From: CAVPCZ01 sp963779225 | GTDB lineage: Bacteria; Bacteroidota; Ignavibacteria; UBA10030; UBA6906 | Assembly (NCBI GenBank): GCA_963779225.1 | Contig: CAVZWW010000002.1 | Span: 1-64,000, forward strand | Direction: 5' to 3' | Length of the DNA: 64,000 nt | Part shown: positions 9,596 to 20,575 of the stretch, piece after piece | How positions within the stretch are numbered: the stretch's first letter is position 1 | Layout of the letters: each line of letters starts with the position of its first letter | Translations under genes and position numbers: made by a program | The notes under the pieces: model-generated | What the model saw: only the letters and a program-made list of their open reading frames with translations | Databases searched by the model: none | Told to the model about the DNA's origin: nothing

Positions 9596-12500
9596 TTCAC
9601 CACCGCAATCTTCACCGTCGCACCGCCGCTTCCCGAAGTGCCGTTCGCTTCAATCCGCGCAAAGTAGATCCCGCTCTGCACCCCGCTGACATCCCATGCG
9701 ATTTCGTTGTCCATTCCCCCCTGGCCGCTCCCCGTGAGATCGGCTGCGAGATCGCCGGCCAGGTCATAAATTTTCACCCGCACCGTGGCATTTTCCTTCA
9801 CGTAGTAGCGGATGAAGGTCTTGCCATCGTAAACAGGATTCGGCCAGTTGTACGCGCGAGAGGCGGGGAAAAACTCGCTGCTCAACGGGACGCCGTTCGG
9901 CAGCACCGTCTGATCAATTCCGCTGTGTTGCGCATCGTGCTGGAATTGCGGCCAGGGATAGTTGAGAGCCTGGGATGCTCCGGCGCCTTTGCCCGTGAAC
10001 CATGCCGATACGGAGCCGTCGCCACCTGAAGCCACCGCCAGAAAAACGGAATCGGCGACGGTGAATAACGCTGCTGATTGCGCTCCGCTTCCGGCCGCAA
10101 TCGGGAAACCGCGCACGGGTTGCGCCGCGCGGTCATACGCCACGACAAGACCGCCCCGCGTTACTCCCACAACATCGACCTTCCCGTCGCCGTCCACATC
10201 TCCTGCAATCGGAGAGGAGACGAGAGTGTCGGAAGAGGGAATGGTTACGGGAAAGAAATCCAGCGGCACGCCTGTGGTATTTACCGCGACGATGGTATTT
10301 CCGGAAAACGCGAGAATATCCCGGATACCGTCTCCGTCAAAATCGGCAAGAGCAGGGGGAGCGTTGATCGCCCCGGCTGTCTTGAAGGGAAAGCCGGTCA
10401 GGACGTTCAGATTATCATCAAGAAAGAAAACAAACCCATCGGTCGTGGTGACCGCGATACGATAGACATTGCCACCGCCTCCCCCCCACCCACCGCGGCG
10501 GGACCGGCAATGGGATGGCCGAGTGTTGCCTGACGAACGGGCAGCGCCACATTTCGAACGTCGGGGAGCAACGCCACCGTTCCATCACTTCCGGTGGCCA
10601 CGAAGGTATAGGGCGACGAAAACCGGCTGACGCCCACCACCCTGGCCGTGCTGTCCGCCAGTACTCTCACCGTCCGGAGGTACGAGCCATTGGCGCCGAG
10701 AATATGCACCCACCCGCGATCACCTGCGCACACAAGAACGGTATCCGAGACAACGATAGGCATACTCAGGCGGCCCGGGAGCGGCGTACTGAAGAAAGGA
10801 TCGGCCAGGCTGTCTGCGTTCTGTTCGCGGAACCAGACCCCGCGGGCAATCGCAAGGCTCCCGGTATCTTCACCCAGCAGAACATGCTGACCAACGTCGC
10901 CATTTACGTCGGTCACGGTGGGACCCGTGCCGAACGGCAGTGAAGATCTTCCGATCAGTCCGCTGCTGTAACCTCCGGGGAGAGCCGCGCGGCCATCACG
11001 CTCCCAGGCATACAAACGCCCGTCCACGGAGGAAGGAGAAAACTCGTTGGAGGGCGGGGGCACGCTGTCGCTGCCGGTGGCCACCAGTATTGCGGGCATG
11101 TTCCCCTGCCCCAGAGGCGCAATGGTCAACGGATACGTGCCGAGCCGCTGGTTCGTCATCTTCGGGAAACCCTGCAGCGGTTTTACGGTATTGTCGCCCA
11201 CCGTGACCTGCACCGACATTCTCGTCCCGCGCACGGAGAAGTCGGACATCGACACATGGCTCATCGCTCCGTCGTTGCTCTGCGTGGACGGAAACGATGT
11301 CGCGGTAAACTCATTCTTGTTGACGGGAGAGGGGTTTCCTTCGAACCAGAAATCCAGCGCCGTGCCGGTTTCGCTGCCGCTGCCGGCCGAGAGGAACCCG
11401 TATTCCTGGCCGATATCCTGAGAGCCGTCGGCCTCCTCGACATCGACCCCGCGCCGCTTTGGATCGGCATTGATGGTATTCGTGGCACGGTTCCGCGCGA
11501 TCACCCCCTCGTCAATGTGCCAGACCAGGATGCCGCCGTCGTAGAATGTCCCGTCATTGTCCACTCCCCCCGGCAGACTCCAGTCGAAGTCTTCCACATC
11601 GATGATGTTGCCGCTGAGGGCGGTGATATCGAACGCATTGAACCCGGAGGTATCACGCGCAAACGTGGAGACGCCGGTGATCCCCCGGTATGTGGATGTT
11701 ATGCGCTGGCCGTTCTTCTGCGGATCGCGATTGCGGTTCTCCACCAGATAGTACTCCTGCGGGCCGATCGGGACACGGTAGACGGTGTCCGCCATGCCGA
11801 CCGCAGGCAGCTGCAGCACGAAGGTTCCGGGAAGCACCGGAATCGGTTCTATCCAGCCAAGCCAGTATTTTTCCCAGGCCGAGGGTTCAGGCGGAAAGAC
11901 ACCGCTGAAGCTGAAAATCGACTGGCCATCCATCAGGCCGAACCGCCCGATGGCCGTGACGCCGGTCTTCGTGTCGAACAGGTCGGGCAGTCCGAGGTAG
12001 TTGCCGAATGATGCACAGAGTAGACCGTTGATGCTATATTCGAGAAACACATCGCCGCCGATGCCCGGAATGCTCCGGCTTTCGGTTTCCGGCATGACGA
12101 TGGTATTGGGAATCGTGAAAGCTCCGCTGCTCACCGGTACGCCCGACACCCCGTGGAAGGACTGGAAGGCGGCCGCATCCAGATACAGTGACGGGATGTC
12201 CGGAGGGGCCGGATCGTAACCGAGCGAGGAGACCAGGTCGATATCACGCCCGACACCGGCATGGAAGACGATGAAGGCATCGTACGGGCGACATTGACGA
12301 GAAGTCCGAGCGAGTCGGCTTTCTGCCAGGCATCCCGCGCAAGATCGGCGACCGGTTTGTTCGAAGCGTTCTTGGCGGGCTGTAGACCGCACATGAGTTG
12401 GAGCAGTGTCACCGTGTGACCGATCAAGTCGACCGGATGACCGTCCGGCCCTTCGACGCCTTCGTGAAGTAGTTCGACAGGAAGGTCAGGTGGTCCTGGA

Positions 12501-12775
12501 AGTACGACGCGTTGCGCGGGGGGGCATCGACCGGGATATCCGTCCCGGTAAACGCGGAAGTGTCGAACCGACCGTTTCCGGTGGTCCGTTTATCGTTGTC
12601 GATCTGGAACTGGACCATCAGAGCGAGCACGTCGATCGTATCGGCGCTTCAGCTGAAGGGCCCGGGGTTCGGCAGGGAAGTGCGCCGGGCAGCGCAATGA
12701 GAGAGTGGTTGAGAAATTGCGCGTGCAGCGCGAGCGGGAGTAGCAGGACAGCCAGGAGCGCCGGAGGATCGTCAT
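9592..12775 (-). pseudogene. M6-peptidase-like T9SS cargo protein, frameshifted and lacking the HExxH site
   Basis: Several frames reconstruct a secreted protein of about 1,050 residues. A signal peptide (LLAVLLLPLALHAQ) is followed by an M6/immune-inhibitor-A-like region: YDAFIVFHAGVG, then SFGNYLGLPDLFDT and GRFGLMDG. Next come propeller-like segments with DGDG motifs and a FlgD-like C-terminal sorting domain (NWPNPVYDGKTFIRYYV, ending IAVVK), typical of T9SS cargo. The zinc-binding HExxH expected before GLPDL is replaced by ASFGN, so it is probably not an active protease. Frame changes are needed near 12750, 12425, 12290 and 10485, the last in a run of seven C, and a further in-frame TGA is seen near 12650. 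It lies directly downstream of porV. Confidence 0.65.
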
Positions 12776-12887
12776 AGGGGAGATCCAGGTCCCACTTCGC
12801 CCGGTCAACTGCGGGGCGGAGAAGGACTCAGGAGGAGGTCGTCTCGTTTGTTTGATCCAGGATTCATTATTCTTCTGCGGTTCGCCG

Positions 12888-14006
12888 CTAAACCCCTCCC
12901 CACGCGATCAGCAGCGAGAAACGGATCGTGTCCGAAAGCGGGTGGCCGTCGGAAGCCGAGATGTAGCTGAAATCGAATCCGTAGATGTCGTACCGGATAC
13001 CGGCTCCGAAGGTGAGGAACTTCCTGTTGCCGTACTTCGGACTCTCATAGAAGTAGCCCAGGCGGAGTGCGATCAGGCGCGGCGCACCGTACCAGTATTC
13101 CGCACCGCCGCTGACGATGACCTTGCCCAGTCCGCTCGAATCACCCCAGGCCGTAAAGAACGCCTTGTAGAACGGATCCGAGGTTCCATCCTCATTCCGG
13201 TGCGACGAGCAGGCGTGCAAAATCGACAGAGAGCTGCAGATTGTTGTATTCGTCATCGAGCACCTTGTACCCGAGGCCCATCCGCAGATTGGTGGGAAGC
13301 GGATCGGCCTGGTCGGCATCAACGTACGTGACCTTGGGACCCATGTTTGACAGGTTCACGCCGACGCTGAAGCGTTTCCCGATGTCGCCGATCAGCGGGA
13401 CTTCAAGCGTCATCGGGCGGTACATCAGCGCGAGGTCGACGCTGACCGTGGAGGCGATGCCGTTCCCCTGCTCCGATTCGGTGCCGATGGGCGACAGCGC
13501 GCTATGGATGAAGCGGACGTTCATGCCGACGCCCAGGTCGTCAGACGCCTTGCGTGGCATATCCTGCGGTGATGGCGTACTCAAACGACTTGAACTTGTC
13601 GATGACCTGCGGTCCGGATGAATTGGTGACCGAGAACTCTCCGAGACTCAGATAGGTGACGCTTGCGGCGACGGTTCCGCCGATGGCGTCGATATCCTGC
13701 CGGTAGTTCAGATAATCGTAGAACAGATCGGGCAGATTGAACTGGGGAAGCCAGTTGGCGTGCGTGATGCTGACTTCGCTCCCCTTCATGAACGCGAGCG
13801 CGGCGGGATTCCAGAAGGTGGCCGATGCGTCGTCCACGGAACCGGTTCCGGATTCGCCGATGCCGCTGGCGCGGGAATTCGGCGCGATAAGCAGGAATGG
13901 CACCGCCGATTCACCCTGTGCCCGGACCTCGGCAACATTTCCCAGCAATCCGAACGCCGCGACAAGCAGCGCCGCGACAGATGCGGACCCGATGAAGTGT
14001 TTTCAT
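12888..14006 (-). pseudogene. porV: PorV/PorQ-family T9SS outer-membrane protein, frameshifted
   Basis: Joined frames give a beta-barrel protein of about 370 residues. The mature start has the characteristic PorV-like block GESAVPFLLIAPNSRASGIG followed by DDASATFWNPAALA. Later segments such as ANWLPQFNLPDLFYDYLNY, TLEVPLIGDIGKRFSVGVNL and ALRLGYFYESPKYGNRKFLT alternate as barrel strands. PorV shuttles T9SS cargo from the translocon to the PorU attachment complex, and its position directly after porU supports this identity. Three single-base frame changes are needed: near 13990 in a GGG run within the signal peptide (ATG at 14006), near 13560 and near 13200. The family assignment is good; assigning it as PorV rather than PorQ rests on the neighbour. 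Confidence 0.7.
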
Positions 14007-14051
14007 GTGCGAACATCCTCCTCAACAGAAATTGAACTGAACATTCTATTT

Positions 14052-17000
14052 CTACCGCAGGACACTCATTTTGCCGAGCGCTTCGCTTGTGAATCGCCCG
14101 TCAACCGTCCTGACGATCAGCTTGTACAGATACACCCCGTTTGCCAGCACATCCCCGTCACGGTCGCGGCCGTCCCACGGGAGACGGACCATCCTGTCGC
14201 CACCGGAGGTTTGCTGGAGCGATTGAATCAGACGGCCGGCAAGCGTGTACACCTTCACTTCCACATCCAGCGGACCACTCTGATTGTGACGGAACGTAAA
14301 CGACATGGCATCGGCGAACGGATTCGGATAGTGGAAACACATCGGTAATGGTCAGTTCGTCGGAAGAGGCCACCTGGAAGAACGTTTCCGCCGTGGCGGA
14401 GTTGTTGTAGGAATCCCACGCACGAACGCGGATGGTGTTCTTCCCCTGCGGCGAGTCCGGTCAGCGCGAACTGCACCGTCCCCTCGCGGAAGTTGTCCAG
14501 CCTGCTGGAATAGGCATCGGTGAGATCCTGGCTCTGCGTGCTGTTATTCACCCACGCCTCGATGCGGTGACCGATCGCGGTGGTGGAGGTGTTGATGCCG
14601 CTGGAGTCGCGCAGATCCACAAGCAATGTCGGGCGCTCGGACACCATGTCGCCCGGACGGAAGCTCCGGCTGTCCAGATACACCTGCATGGCCGGTCCTT
14701 CGCGGTCCGGGACTGCGGTGGAATCCGTGCCGCCGATACGGATGTTGCTGGTGAAGCCCGCTCCGTCGACCGCCGCGTTCGAAAAGTAGGCCACCAGGCG
14801 CCCCCGGAACGTCGTGTCGGCATAGGAAATATCCTTCGGCACAACGAACGTCGCCTTGAATTGCCCGCCGACAACAGAGTTCTCGCCGCGATAGATCGTG
14901 CCTCCGGTGGAAACGTACGACCAGTTCACGCCCGGATAGAAATTGACGATCAGCTGGGTGCGGGAAACGTCGTTCACCCGCAGGGAGAGCACACCGGTGA
15001 AATTCCCGTCAGGCCTGTTGAGTGCATCGCGCACCGTCCCCTTGACCGTGACTGTTGACAGGGCGTTGATCTGGATCGGCACCGAGCGGGGTTGTCCGTT
15101 CACGCTGTCCACCGGTTCTCCGTTGATGCTGTCGATGGAGGCGTACCCCCGCGGATAGGCCAGCCGCGTGGTCGGATCGCCCATATAAAAGAACTTCTGG
15201 TCATTCTCGAAATTGTACCCGGCCTTGAACAGGAACAATGCGGTTGCCGGCCGTTCAACTTTCACGCGGCCGAAGGCATCGCGCCCGAACATCCTGCGAT
15301 ACGTCCCCTGGTTCAGGGCCGCATTGCCGGCTGCATAGACTTTGCGGGAAGCGGAAATGACACCCATCGCCCCGCCGTCGGGCTTGTTCATCAGCAACTC
15401 GCTGCCCGTATAGGCTGATGGATCGTCGAACTGGGAGAAGTTGCACGTCGCCAGGAAGAAGAGCGTCAGGCGATCGGCGTTATGCAGCTCCGGGATCGAG
15501 GTGTTGACTTCGAAGATCAGTTCGTGGGCCCAGACTTTCGGGTTGCCATGACCGGAATAGTTGGCGACAAGCACCCCCTGGTTGATCTGGTTGATGATCT
15601 CCTGGGCGGCTCCGGGTTTGCGCCGTCCCTGTGCCGTGAACGCCGTCGGATATTCGGCGATATAGATCTTATTCTTCTCAAACTCATCGGGAGTATAGAA
15701 GGGGTTCGACAGCGTTTCCGCATCGTCGCTGTGAATAGTCCGGTCTCCCACTTCGCCGCCTTCGGGGGTCCAGGCATCGTCGCCGATGTAGAGCATGCGC
15801 ATCCGCCAGTTGTCCCGCGCGCTCTGTTCTTCGTACCTGATGGTTTTGTCCACCACCGTGTGCGCTTCCGCCAGGCTGCGCGAGGAAATGCGGCCCAGCA
15901 CAAGTGAAATGGCATTGCTTCCCGCGAACTTCGCATAGAAATCGTCGGTGGCATAACTGTCCACATCGTTCCGCGATTCCGGGCTCTGCCATGTGGGAAC
16001 AAAGCTCGTCTTCGTCCCCAGAATGCCTTTGTAGTCGTAGGATGCCCCGCCGAAGAAGAGCGCGAAGACCGGGGCCGGCGTCCAGTTGTCATAGGCATAC
16101 TTCAGGTAATCGCGGATCGCCGTGATATCGGGCAACCCGCCGCCGAACTCGTTGTAGATCTGGGTGACGTCCACGACAAGGGTCTTCAGACCGCCGTTTG
16201 CCGGTTGCTCGCGAAACGCTTTCAGCCTGTCCGCCGCGGCCCGGAACTCCTGACTGGTCACGATGATGAAGTCCGCCCCTCCGGTATATCCGCGCAGGTC
16301 CTGATTCGCAATCTTCACGATGGCGCCGGGAGTCTTCCAGGCCGCCGGTCCAGCCGCACAGTACTCCGTCACTTTGCCGCCATGCAACGAATCCCTGAAC
16401 ATGTACGATCCCGATACGCCGCTGATCAGCGTCACCGAACCCTGATCGGTCACATTGAAAATCCACGGACGGACGGAGAACTGCTGCATCCGGTACTCCG
16501 CGATCCCCCCGGCGTTCGGGGAACGGAATCGGAGATAGTCCCCGACACCCCAGAGCATGCGGGGGTAGAGAATGTCTATCCAATCGATCCAGCCCTCCGC
16601 CGCAGAGCTGGGAGAGGAGAATGCAAAATTGAGCTGACTCGAATTGCCGGTCAGCGAAGACGTTCCGACGGCTTCCCAGGTGCCCGCACTGGCATACTGG
16701 TATTGATACACCGGCGGCAGGTTATACGTTCCGAGAACGGATGTTCCTTCGCGGACGGTGAAACGCGGGGCGACTTCATCGTGCGCCACCAGCGTGTACC
16801 GGTAGGTGATGGTCTCATTTGCCACGAGTCCGGGAAGGGCGTTGACATGGGTGAACGAACTGCTGGGTCCACCCAGCGATTGTCCGTACCAGTCCTTCCC
16901 CGAACCGAGCTTGTTCACCTTCTCCTCTTCTACGAACACCGCATCCAGGAACTTCTCCACCACATCGGTGGGCGGGTCCGTGAGCGACGGTTGCTCGGCC

Positions 17001-18139
17001 ATCCGTTTTCCGCGGGTGCCGCCGAATGTCAGCCAGAGGTAGTTCGTTTCCGTGTAGTGATTGATATAATGGCGGAGTGTGGATGAGCCGGAGTCGTAGG
17101 CCACTCCCCGGGGGGAACGCGCATAGACGAGGACGTAGTCGCCCGCGCCGAACTGCCCGTCGCTTTCCCCTTCCACATAGACGGCATTCTCGGTGAGATC
17201 CACCGGTCTCGGGAGAGTCAGGTCTTCCGGCACTTCCCGCCCGCCGTTGCCAAACACTCTGATCGTCCGGGGGTCGAGGGCATTCACGTTAATGCCCGCC
17301 GCGGTCAGGTATTGTGCATCGATCTTGTATATCCCCTCCTGCGTAACCGCAATGCGGTACCAGTCGCCGGAGGCAAGCACGCTGGAGGTCAATGCAGTCT
17401 TCCGGACCTGCGGTGTGGTCCGCTTCCATCTGTTCAGCATATCGCCATTGACGACTGCGGTACCGAGGAGGGCGGCGTCGCGCGAATCCACGCCGGCCGT
17501 GTTTTGTCCGCCGAAGGTGATTTCGACGACGATGCGCGAGTATTTTCGTACAACCCGGGCGGAGGGATCCGCCTGTACGGGCCAGAGTTTCAGCCCGCCG
17601 ATGGTGACGCTGCGAACCTTCTGCGGTGCATCAAGCTCGATAATGGAAGCCGGAACAAGTCCGGAGCGCCCGTACTCTTCCGCATCCTCCCTGTAGGATG
17701 AGGCGTGCAGCATGCCGTTGCTGATGGTGGTTTGCGGCGCGGGCAGGAGGCCCATGCCCCGGAATTCTTCGAAGTCTGAAGCGATCACGCGGGCGCTGTT
17801 TCCTGCGGCCGAAGGAAAGGCGATCGGAAAGGACCTGAACCGGAGGTCCGGCCCCCCGGCGGCAGTCCTGAAGTCTGGCCGGGCGGATTCCGCGAAATCG
17901 AGCTGCAGGTACGTACGGCCGCCCACCGTCACCGTGTCCATACGGGTGAAACCGGGGCGGTATTCAAGCACCAGCGTGCGGGCATCCGTGCGGACAATGG
18001 TGACATCCTGCGGGAGGGAACCGGCGGCAAGGGTGGAGGCATGGGGAGAAGCGACAAGCAACGACGCAGCTGTGCATACTGCGCCTTTTCGCATCGAAAG
18101 AAACCGCCGGACCATGTACAGCATCGAAGCGTGTTTCAC
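14052..18139 (-). pseudogene. porU: PorU-like C25 (gingipain-fold) T9SS sortase, C-terminal frameshifts
   Basis: PorU removes the C-terminal sorting signal of T9SS cargo and attaches it to surface lipopolysaccharide. A single open frame covers about 1,230 residues. It has a signal sequence, a beta-rich propeptide region, and a C25 domain with the catalytic histidine in NYSGHGNPKVWAHE and cysteine in FFLATCNFSQFDDP. A C-terminal FlgD-like domain (YPNPFADAMSFTFRHNQSG) is reached only by changing frame near 14443 (GGGGAAGAA) and again near 14346; the ORF otherwise ends in unrelated sequence at 14255. Start: a GTG at 18139 opens the frame, with ATGs at 18124 and 18094 possible. It heads the minus-strand block followed by porV. 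The catalytic core is intact, so the protein may still function if the two lesions are sequencing errors. Confidence 0.75.
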
Positions 18140-18494
18140 TTAAAACCCCGTGCAAAAACAAAAAACCGAACGTTATTGAACATCCATAACATTCGGCGGC
18201 AGACGTAGCGCATGGAGCCACCAGCGTGTTATAGAATGTTCGTTAAAGGATCCCTCGTGCAGGGGATCTACCCACCCAAACCTTTAACCAAACAATTCTA
18301 TAGGCTGAACTCCAGTGCTGATTATGTCGATTGCGTTATTAAGATAAAAAAAGGCAATGTGAATGTCAAGCCTGACCCGTTCTCCGGGTGATGCAACGGG
18401 GCGCGGACGCGTGCGTTTGATTCTCAGCACGGAATTGGTTAGATTACTTCGATTTCATGAAAACCAAACCGATCCACCACACCCCCTGCGTGGC
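18140..18494. promoter_or_regulatory. Divergent intergenic region between porU and glgA with inverted repeats
   Basis: This AT-richer spacer of about 350 bases separates the minus-strand secretion block from glgA. It holds an 11-base inverted repeat (CCGAACGTTAT at 18166 and ATAACATTCGG at 18186, ten of eleven pairing) just upstream of porU, and a hairpin GATCCCT/AGGGGATC near 18250-18268. The stretch ATTAAGATAAAAAAAGG before glgA is a likely promoter/leader area, but no consensus can be fixed by eye. Confidence 0.45.
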
Positions 18495-19979
18495 ATGCAA
18501 CGTCCTCTAAACGTACTGTTCATTTCCAGCGAAGTAGAGCCATTTGCCAAGACGGGGGGGCTGGCGGATGTCTCCGGCGCACTTCCCCTGGCCATCAAAC
18601 ACCTCGATCACGAAATCCGGGTGATGCTTCCCCGCTATGGCTGCATCGACGAGCGGAAAGGCAAGCTGCACGAGATGATCCGGTTGAAGGATATTGACAT
18701 CCCCGTCGGCAGCAAGCACTACCCGGCAAGTGTGAAGTCTTCATTCATACCCACAGCCCACAACAAGGTACAGGTCTACCTGCTCGACAACCCCGCGCTG
18801 TTCGGGCGTTCGGGCCTGTATGTGCACCCGGACACCAAGAAAGACTATCCCGACAACGACGTCCGGTTTATCTTCTTCTGCCGCGGCGTGCTGGAGATGT
18901 TGAAGAGGCTGGGGTGGCAGCCCGACATCATACACTGCAACGACTGGCCCACCGGACTGGTTCCGGTCTATCTCAAGACCCTCTATAAAGACGATCCTTT
19001 CTACAAGGACACCCGCACCGTTTTGACCATTCACAACATGGCCTATCAGGGGATCTTCCCCGCGACATCGTTTTCTCACACGGGACTCCCCGCCGAGGTC
19101 GCGACCGAACAGGGAGTGATGGCATACGGGAACCTGAATTTCCTGAAGTCGGCGCTGGTGTATGCCGACGCGATCACCACGGTGAGTGAAAAATACGCGG
19201 ACGAGATCTGTTCCTCCGAGGAATACGGCTGCGGACTGGAGGCCCTCGCCCGGAAGCGCAGGCATGACCTTCGCGGCATTCTCAACGGGGCCGACTACGG
19301 CGTCTGGGATCCATCGGTGGACAAACTGATCCCGCAGTGCTACGATATCAGATCCATGGATCTCAAGGTGGAGAACAAGAAAGCGTTGCTTGCCAGAATG
19401 GGGCTCCCCTTCTCCCCCTCCACACCCGTGCTGGGGATCATCTCGCGCCTTGCCGATCAGAAGGGTTTCGACCTGATCGGCGGGATCATGGATTCGCTGA
19501 TGAAGCTCCCCCTGCAGCTGGTGGTTCTAGGCACCGGCGAGAAGAAGTATCATGACCTGTTCGAGCGTGCGGCAAAAAAGCATCCGGGAAAAATCGGGAT
19601 AGCGTTGACGTTTGACAACAACCTCGCACACCTTATTGAAGCCGGCAGCGACATGTTCCTGATGCCATCACGGTACGAACCGTGCGGCCTGAACCAGATC
19701 TACAGTATGCGGTACGGTACCGTGCCGGTCGTGCGGGCAACCGGGGGCCTGGACGACACCATCGACGAGTTTCACCCGTCGACCGGCAACGGGACAGGAT
19801 TCAAGTTCACCGCGTATGAAAGCGGTGAGTTGTTGAAGACGGTCCAACGGGCACTGGCCGTTTACGGAGATCAGACGGCGTGGCGGAAGCTGATGCGGAA
19901 CGGTATGGGAAAAGACTTTTCGTGGGAGGCATCCGCAAAGAAGTACGTCCAGCTCTACCGGAGCCTGTCACGGAAGTGA
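18495..19979 (+). CDS. glgA: Glycogen synthase (ADP-glucose type)
   Basis: The enzyme elongates alpha-1,4-glucan from ADP-glucose in bacterial glycogen synthesis. The 494-residue length is that of GlgA (GT5). The N-terminal domain has SSEVEPFAKTGGLADVSGAL, the KTGGL loop that binds ADP-glucose. The C-terminal domain has the conserved EPCGLNQIYSMRYGTVPVV followed by RATGGLDDT. The open frame extends upstream to 18363, but the ATG at 18495 puts the conserved LNVLFISSEVEPF at the expected position. It overlaps the following phosphatase gene by four bases (GTGA), indicating translational coupling. No other glycogen genes are visible nearby. Confidence 0.93.
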   Translation: MQRPLNVLFISSEVEPFAKTGGLADVSGALPLAIKHLDHEIRVMLPRYGCIDERKGKLHEMIRLKDIDIPVGSKHYPASVKSSFIPTAHNKVQVYLLDNPALFGRSGLYVHPDTKKDYPDNDVRFIFFCRGVLEMLKRLGWQPDIIHCNDWPTGLVPVYLKTLYKDDPFYKDTRTVLTIHNMAYQGIFPATSFSHTGLPAEVATEQGVMAYGNLNFLKSALVYADAITTVSEKYADEICSSEEYGCGLEALARKRRHDLRGILNGADYGVWDPSVDKLIPQCYDIRSMDLKVENKKALLARMGLPFSPSTPVLGIISRLADQKGFDLIGGIMDSLMKLPLQLVVLGTGEKKYHDLFERAAKKHPGKIGIALTFDNNLAHLIEAGSDMFLMPSRYEPCGLNQIYSMRYGTVPVVRATGGLDDTIDEFHPSTGNGTGFKFTAYESGELLKTVQRALAVYGDQTAWRKLMRNGMGKDFSWEASAKKYVQLYRSLSRK

Positions 19980-20575
19980 ACAACGGGCGTGTCGCCGTAT
20001 TCTTTGATCGCGATGGCACGCTGATCGAGGATGTCGGCTATCTTGCATCACCGGACGAGCTGCGGCTGATCCCCGGTGCGGCGGAAGCCGTTGCTCAACT
20101 CAACCGCCGGAACGTACTGACGTGTGTTGTTTCCAACCAGTCGGGTGTCGCCCGCGGCCTGTTCACCGAAGCCGACCTTGTTCCCATCCATCGTCGTCTG
20201 GACAAAGAGCTGGCCGCCCGTCATGCCCGCCTGGACCGGATCTATTACTGTCCGCATCATCCGACCGAGGGCATCACGCCGTATACTATGGTGTGCGATT
20301 GCCGGAAGCCGGCCACGGGGATGCTGGATCAGGCGGCACGCGAACTCGGCGTGGCGCTGAACCGTTCGTTTATGGTGGGCGATAAGACCCTCGATGTGCA
20401 GACGGGCATTGCCGCGGGCGCACAGGCGATTCTGGTACTGACCGGATTCGGCGCGGCGTCATTCGACGAATGCCGGGCGAAGGGTATCACCCCCGCCTAC
20501 GTGGCCCCCACAGTGGTGGAGGCCGTGGCGTTCATCCTGCAACACCTTGAAGAAGACGGAGAGAAACATGCGTGA
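19976..20575 (+). CDS. gmhB: D-glycero-manno-heptose 1,7-bisphosphate 7-phosphatase-like HAD phosphatase
   Basis: GmhB removes the 7-phosphate from heptose bisphosphate on the way to ADP-heptose for lipopolysaccharide inner core. The 199-residue protein begins with the HAD nucleophile motif FFDRDGTLIEDVGYL, has VVSNQSGVARG as motif II, and the GmhB zinc-binding cysteines in YYCPHHP and CDCRKP. It ends with the acidic motif MVGDKTLDVQTG. The start is inferred as the GTG at 19976, which overlaps the TGA of glgA; earlier start codons in this frame lie deep inside glgA. The next gene begins before its stop codon. The histidinol-phosphatase family is a close relative, but the CPHHP/CDCRKP pattern favours GmhB. 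Confidence 0.88.
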   Translation: MNNGRVAVFFDRDGTLIEDVGYLASPDELRLIPGAAEAVAQLNRRNVLTCVVSNQSGVARGLFTEADLVPIHRRLDKELAARHARLDRIYYCPHHPTEGITPYTMVCDCRKPATGMLDQAARELGVALNRSFMVGDKTLDVQTGIAAGAQAILVLTGFGAASFDECRAKGITPAYVAPTVVEAVAFILQHLEEDGEKHA

